Of a DNA stretch of 64,000 nt, positions 61,186 through 64,000 are shown piece by piece. This DNA is from Elusimicrobia bacterium GWF2_62_30 (lineage in GTDB: Bacteria; Elusimicrobiota; Elusimicrobia; Elusimicrobiales; UBA9959), in assembly GCA_001799995.1 (NCBI GenBank), contig MGUK01000094.1, forward strand, positions 30,738-94,737, in the 5' to 3' direction. How positions within the stretch are numbered: the stretch's first letter is position 1; each line of letters starts with the position of its first letter. The notes under the pieces are model-generated. The model was not told the origin of the DNA, ran no database searches, and worked only from the letters and a program-made list of their open reading frames with translations. The translations under genes and the position numbers were made by a program.

Positions 61186-61285
61186 TATCAGGAATTTTGC
61201 CCGGCCCGCCGGGTAGTATTACGGTCGACGCCGGGGCCGGGTGGGGCGGGAAGCTTACGCATAGCTTCGCGTATAATTCCTGATA
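61186..61285. promoter_or_regulatory. Spaced 11-bp inverted repeat in a divergent promoter region
   Basis: TATCAGGAATT (61186-61196) and its exact reverse complement AATTCCTGATA (61275-61285) are 78 bp apart between the divergent barrel and lmo0937-like genes. The right copy overlaps a consensus TATAAT (61272-61277). Possible paired operator sites. Confidence 0.4.
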
Positions 61286-61342
61286 CCATTCTGAGGCGGG
61301 TAAAGGGTATGTTATACCTGGTAAGCGGTAAAGGAGAACAAT

Positions 61343-61492
61343 ATGCTCGGAACGATCGCGGTAGTACTGGTCATCCTGTGGCTGCTGGGTTTAGTAAGCA
61401 GCTATACGATGGGCGGGTTTATCCATGTGCTGCTGGTAATCGCCATTATTGTGGTGCTGCTCAGGGTTATCAAGGGGCGTAAGGTCCTATAA
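61343..61492 (+). CDS. Lmo0937-family small hydrophobic protein
   Basis: 49 aa: MLGTIAVVLVILWLLGLV, then SSYTMGGFIHVLLVIAIIVV and LLRVIKGRKVL, with two membrane helices joined by a short polar turn and a basic C-terminus. This closely fits the lmo0937/DUF5670 family of tiny membrane proteins, which are often linked to stress response and have no known activity. A strong ribosome-binding site (AAAGGAG) sits 6 bases before the ATG. It lies between a barrel gene and an exported superoxide dismutase, a setting that fits a stress-related role. Confidence 0.85.
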   Translation: MLGTIAVVLVILWLLGLVSSYTMGGFIHVLLVIAIIVVLLRVIKGRKVL

Positions 61493-61546
61493 CACGACAC
61501 TGAGTTCCGCGCATCCGCGCGGCTGCGGACTATAGGAACAAGGAGC

Positions 61547-62248
61547 ATGCTCATGCTGAATAAATGGGTTATAGCGCTAGCCTTTACGGCGTGCGCCCTG
61601 ACGGCGGGTACCGTCAACGCGCAGAGAACGGTAAATAATAAAGGAGAAACCATGCTGCAAACGGCACAAGCTTATAAAGCGGCGGAGTATCCGCGTCTTT
61701 CCAAGCTGCCCGGTTTCAGCGCCCAGCTTATAGCCAACCACATGAAGCTCTACCAGGGCTATGTGACCAACACAAATACCCTGTCGGAGAAGCTGACGGC
61801 CTTGCTTGCCGACGGTAAGGAGAAGACTCCCGAATACGCGGAGCTCAAACGGCGCTTCGGCTGGGAATTCAACGGAATGCGCATGCACGAGCTCTATTTC
61901 GGGAACATGGGCTCCGACGGGACGCCGCAGCAGAGCACCCAGGTCTACAAAACGATAGTGGAAGACTTCGGCAGCTTCGAAAACTGGAAAAAAGACTTCG
62001 CGGCCACCGGGGCCATGCGGGGTATCGGCTGGGTGGTCCTGTACCAGGACAATGTTTCCGGCAGGCTGTTCAACACCTGGATAAACGAGCATGACGGCGG
62101 CCATCTGGCCGGCTGTACGCCGCTGCTGGTCCTGGATGTGTTCGAACACGCCTATATCACCGACTACCAGCTGGAGCGCGCCAAATATATAGAGGCGTTC
62201 TTTAACGTGGTCGACTGGGACGCGGTCGCTAAACGCGGCGCTAAATAA
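61547..62248 (+). CDS. Fe/Mn-family superoxide dismutase with signal peptide
   Basis: 233 aa. The long form starts at 61547 with a signal peptide (MLMLNKWVIALAFTACALTAGTVNA). A second ATG at 61652 (residue 36) has a better ribosome-binding site (AAAGGAG) and would give a 198-aa cytosolic form beginning MLQTAQAYKAAEYPRL. Metal ligands of the Fe/Mn-SOD fold are visible: His in ANHMKLYQGY, His in RMHELYFGNM, and Asp and His in LDVFEHAYITDY. The usual DVWEHAYY is DVFEHAYI here, and GWVVLYQD replaces the common GWAWL. It detoxifies superoxide; export would protect the periplasm. It lies 54 bp after the lmo0937-like gene. Confidence 0.88.
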   Translation: MLMLNKWVIALAFTACALTAGTVNAQRTVNNKGETMLQTAQAYKAAEYPRLSKLPGFSAQLIANHMKLYQGYVTNTNTLSEKLTALLADGKEKTPEYAELKRRFGWEFNGMRMHELYFGNMGSDGTPQQSTQVYKTIVEDFGSFENWKKDFAATGAMRGIGWVVLYQDNVSGRLFNTWINEHDGGHLAGCTPLLVLDVFEHAYITDYQLERAKYIEAFFNVVDWDAVAKRGAK

Positions 62249-62320
62249 TTCAATAGCGTTAAGCCCCGCACTTTACCGGTTTTTAGAAAAGTGGAGCATG
62301 TCGGATCGTAAGGGTATCCT

Positions 62321-63214
62321 ATGCCATATATTAATGTCGGCGAAACAGACTCTGGCAGCATCGATCTCTATTATGAGGATCTGGGCTCGGGGAATCCTGT
62401 AGTGCTCATCCACGGGTGGCCGCTTAGCGGCGCCTCCTGGGAGAAGCAGGTGACGGTCTTGCTGGGTGCGGGATATCGTGTGATCACTTATGACCGCAGG
62501 GGGTTCGGGCAGTCCGGCAGGCCTGTGACGGGCTACGACTATGACACCTTCTCCCTTGACCTGCACAAACTCATTACAAAGCTTGACCTGCGCAACGCCG
62601 CGCTGGTGGGTTTCTCCATGGGCGGCGGCGAGGTGGCCCGCTATCTGGGCCGCTACGGGTCGGAGCGCGTGAGCAAGGCTGTGTTCATCTCTTCGGTGCC
62701 GCCTTTCCTTCTGAAGACGGCTGACAACCCGGAGGGGGTGGATATCAGCGTGTTCGAGGGAATAAAGAAAGCTCTCGCTGCGGACCGGCCGGCGTTTCTC
62801 TCCGCCTTTCTCGCGGATTTCTATAATGTCAACCTCCTTGGCGGGAAGCTTATAAGTACCCAGGTGGTCCAGTACAACTGGAATGTCGCAGCAGGCGCTT
62901 CACCCAAGGGAACCTTCGATTGTGTTTCGGAGTGGGGAACCGATTTCCGCAAGGACCTTGCGCGTATCGATGTTCCTACGCTGGTAATACATGGAGATGC
63001 CGACCGGATACTTCCTATCGCCGCCACGGGAATCCGCACTCAGAAAGCCGTTAAAGGAGCCCGCCTGGTGGTGGTAAAGGACGGGCCGCACGGCCTGACG
63101 TGGACCCATGCCGGGAAAGTCAACCATGAGCTTGTGGAGTTCCTTGGGCTAGCTGGCGCGGAAGCCTGCCGCAATCCCCAGGGAGGGGCAGCTTGCTTTG
63201 CGGACATTCCATAG
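62321..63214 (+). CDS. Alpha/beta-hydrolase, non-haem haloperoxidase/esterase-like
   Basis: 297 aa, cytosolic. The fold is clear: VVLIHGWPLSGASWEKQ (oxyanion HGW), YDRRGFGQSGRP, the nucleophile elbow GFSMGGGEVARYL (Ser), VIHGDADRILP (Asp) and DGPHGLTWTH (His). This is the haloperoxidase/arylesterase group. The group includes perhydrolases and esterases; physiological substrate unknown. It carries an extra C-terminal tail (ACRNPQGGAACFADIP) with two Cys. It follows superoxide dismutase and precedes a broken decarboxylase gene by 12 bp, with no clear operon evidence. Confidence 0.88.
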   Translation: MPYINVGETDSGSIDLYYEDLGSGNPVVLIHGWPLSGASWEKQVTVLLGAGYRVITYDRRGFGQSGRPVTGYDYDTFSLDLHKLITKLDLRNAALVGFSMGGGEVARYLGRYGSERVSKAVFISSVPPFLLKTADNPEGVDISVFEGIKKALAADRPAFLSAFLADFYNVNLLGGKLISTQVVQYNWNVAAGASPKGTFDCVSEWGTDFRKDLARIDVPTLVIHGDADRILPIAATGIRTQKAVKGARLVVVKDGPHGLTWTHAGKVNHELVEFLGLAGAEACRNPQGGAACFADIP

Positions 63215-63226
63215 GAGCGCAGCGCT

Positions 63227-63629
63227 ATGTTAACCGCGGAGATCACGGTCGCCGGGTACCTGTTAAAACGGCTCAAAGAGATAGGGGTGGAGCACCTCTT
63301 CGGCGTGCCGGGTGATTTTGCCATGGGTTTCTTCAATCAGGTGCTTAAGAGCGGCGTGAAATATGTCCGCACCTGTAATGAACTCAACGCGGCCTATGCC
63401 GCCGACGGCTACGCTCGTATCCGCGGGATAGGCGCATTCGCCTCTACGTATGGCGTCGGAGAACTTAGCGCCTGATGTCCGCACGGAAGGAGAACTTGAA
63501 GAAGCGCTGGGCACGGCCGCCGCGGCGGACGGCCTTGTCTTTATCGAAATTCACACCGGGCGGCTGGACTGTCCGGAGTCCCTGCGCAGCGCGGGCCGGT
63601 CTATGGCAAAAGCAAATCAGCTTACTTAA
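63227..63629 (+). pseudogene. Internally deleted pyruvate/indolepyruvate-decarboxylase-type gene
   Basis: The first 82 codons (63227-63475) encode the N-terminus of a ThDP decarboxylase: TVAGYLLKRLKEIGVEHLFGVPGDF, NELNAAYAADGYARI and GIGAFASTYGVGELSA, ending at a stop. Immediately after, in another frame, 63470-63629 encodes the C-terminal end of the same family (DVRTEGELEEALGTAAAADGLVFIEIHTGRLDCPESL..SMAKANQLT). Full-length enzymes are about 550 aa, so around 400 codons are missing and the frame is broken at the joint. GGAGAACTT occurs on both sides (63458 and 63489). Non-functional as written; an assembly error is the alternative. Confidence 0.8.
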
Positions 63630-63649
63630 CGTGTGGCGGAGCTGGCGTT

Positions 63650-64000
63650 ATGAAGAGTATAACACGCGGTATTGTACGGTATCTCCCTGCGCTCTTTGCG
63701 GCGCTCGCGTTCGTGATCGTCCTGAAAGAACTGGTCGTTCCCCGGCTGGTGCGGCGCAAAATTATTTCTGCGGTTCACACTAACTGCGGCACCTGCGCGC
63801 TGTCGCTCGGCCGGGTCCGCGTTTTACTGCTGCCGCCGGCCTTGAGCGCCAGCCGGGCGCACTTCACCGGCGGTGAGACTAATGCGACAGTGGTCGATGT
63901 GGAAGCGGAACGCGTTTACATCCCATTCTCGCTGCTCCCGCTTTTAAAGGGCCGTCTGCGTGCCGGCAGGATCGAGATAGAACAGCCGTCGATCACCGTT
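63650..64000 (+). CDS. AsmA/DUF748-like protein, N-terminal part (cut by window end)
   Basis: 117 codons, open to the edge. The start ATG at 63650 gives a basic N-terminus and a single membrane helix (MKSITRGIVRYLPALFAALAFVIVLKEL), followed by LSLGRVRVLLLPPALSASRAHFTGG and VDVEAERVYIPFSLLPLLKGRLRAGRIEIEQPSITV. The last segment, with LLxxxLRxGxIEIExPxI, is typical of the AsmA/DUF748 superfamily, which are large inner-membrane-anchored periplasmic proteins implicated in lipid transport and outer-membrane homeostasis. The rest lies outside the window. Confidence 0.75.
   Translation, partial: MKSITRGIVRYLPALFAALAFVIVLKELVVPRLVRRKIISAVHTNCGTCALSLGRVRVLLLPPALSASRAHFTGGETNATVVDVEAERVYIPFSLLPLLKGRLRAGRIEIEQPSITV

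Overview
The window is 64 kb of high-GC, gene-dense DNA from a Gram-negative (diderm) bacterium. Outer-membrane barrels, PorV/UPF0164 proteins, many Sec signal peptides and OmpA-type peptidoglycan-binding domains support the diderm call. Several features together suggest Elusimicrobiota: a clostripain-family peptidase, the AmmeMemoRadiSam set, two PorV-like proteins, Fn3/FlgD-type surface proteins and a giant tail-fibre-like adhesin. That placement is inference; there is no rRNA or other phylogenetic marker here. I saw no tRNA, rRNA, CRISPR array, reverse transcriptase, transposase or phage structural genes.

Layout. 1-5.4 kb: end of a phosphopentomutase-like gene, a DUF4015 glycosidase-like protein divergent from a secreted type I pullulanase, then a gene-free stretch with two inverted copies of a MITE-like repeat, and an LUD-domain protein. 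5.4-30.3 kb: a co-directional surface/secretion locus. It holds a 1232-aa Fn3 protein, a CARDB/PrcB-like protein, a FecR-domain protein, a PorV-like barrel, a 3174-aa repetitive adhesin with YadA-head-like and DUF1566 modules, two stand-alone DUF1566 proteins, a 1537-aa Fn3/kelch paralogue of the first protein, and a 638-aa outer-membrane barrel. The two large Fn3 proteins end in the same FlgD/T9SS-like C-terminal domain.

30.3-35 kb (minus strand): a tight five-gene operon running towards the adhesin locus. It encodes a FliF-FliG fusion, MotA, two different MotB proteins and a periplasmic TPR protein. No filament, hook, rod or export gene lies nearby. This looks like a stripped-down ion-driven motor with a membrane-anchored rotor element and is the main candidate for an undescribed system.

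35-50 kb: a secreted clostripain-like peptidase, a second PorV-like protein, then the tight operon ispA-dxs-LOG-amrS-amrBA (isoprenoid precursors plus AmmeMemoRadiSam), a cNMP-binding protein, a membrane-embedded spermidine-synthase homologue, a small redox cassette (NapH-like ferredoxin, zinc ribbon, SafE-like protein) and a secreted M14 carboxypeptidase. The two secreted peptidase genes share an unusual GGTC-TTTG-GACC type inverted repeat in their promoter regions.

50-64 kb: ordinary housekeeping and transport genes (acetyltransferases, PgeF, TauE, adenine deaminase, a metallophosphoesterase, a molybdate/sulfate transporter), a small lineage-specific cluster with a tandem FISUMP protein, an outer-membrane barrel, a tiny lmo0937-like membrane protein, an exported superoxide dismutase, an alpha/beta hydrolase, the internally deleted remnant of a pyruvate-decarboxylase-type gene, and the start of an AsmA/DUF748-like protein cut by the window end.
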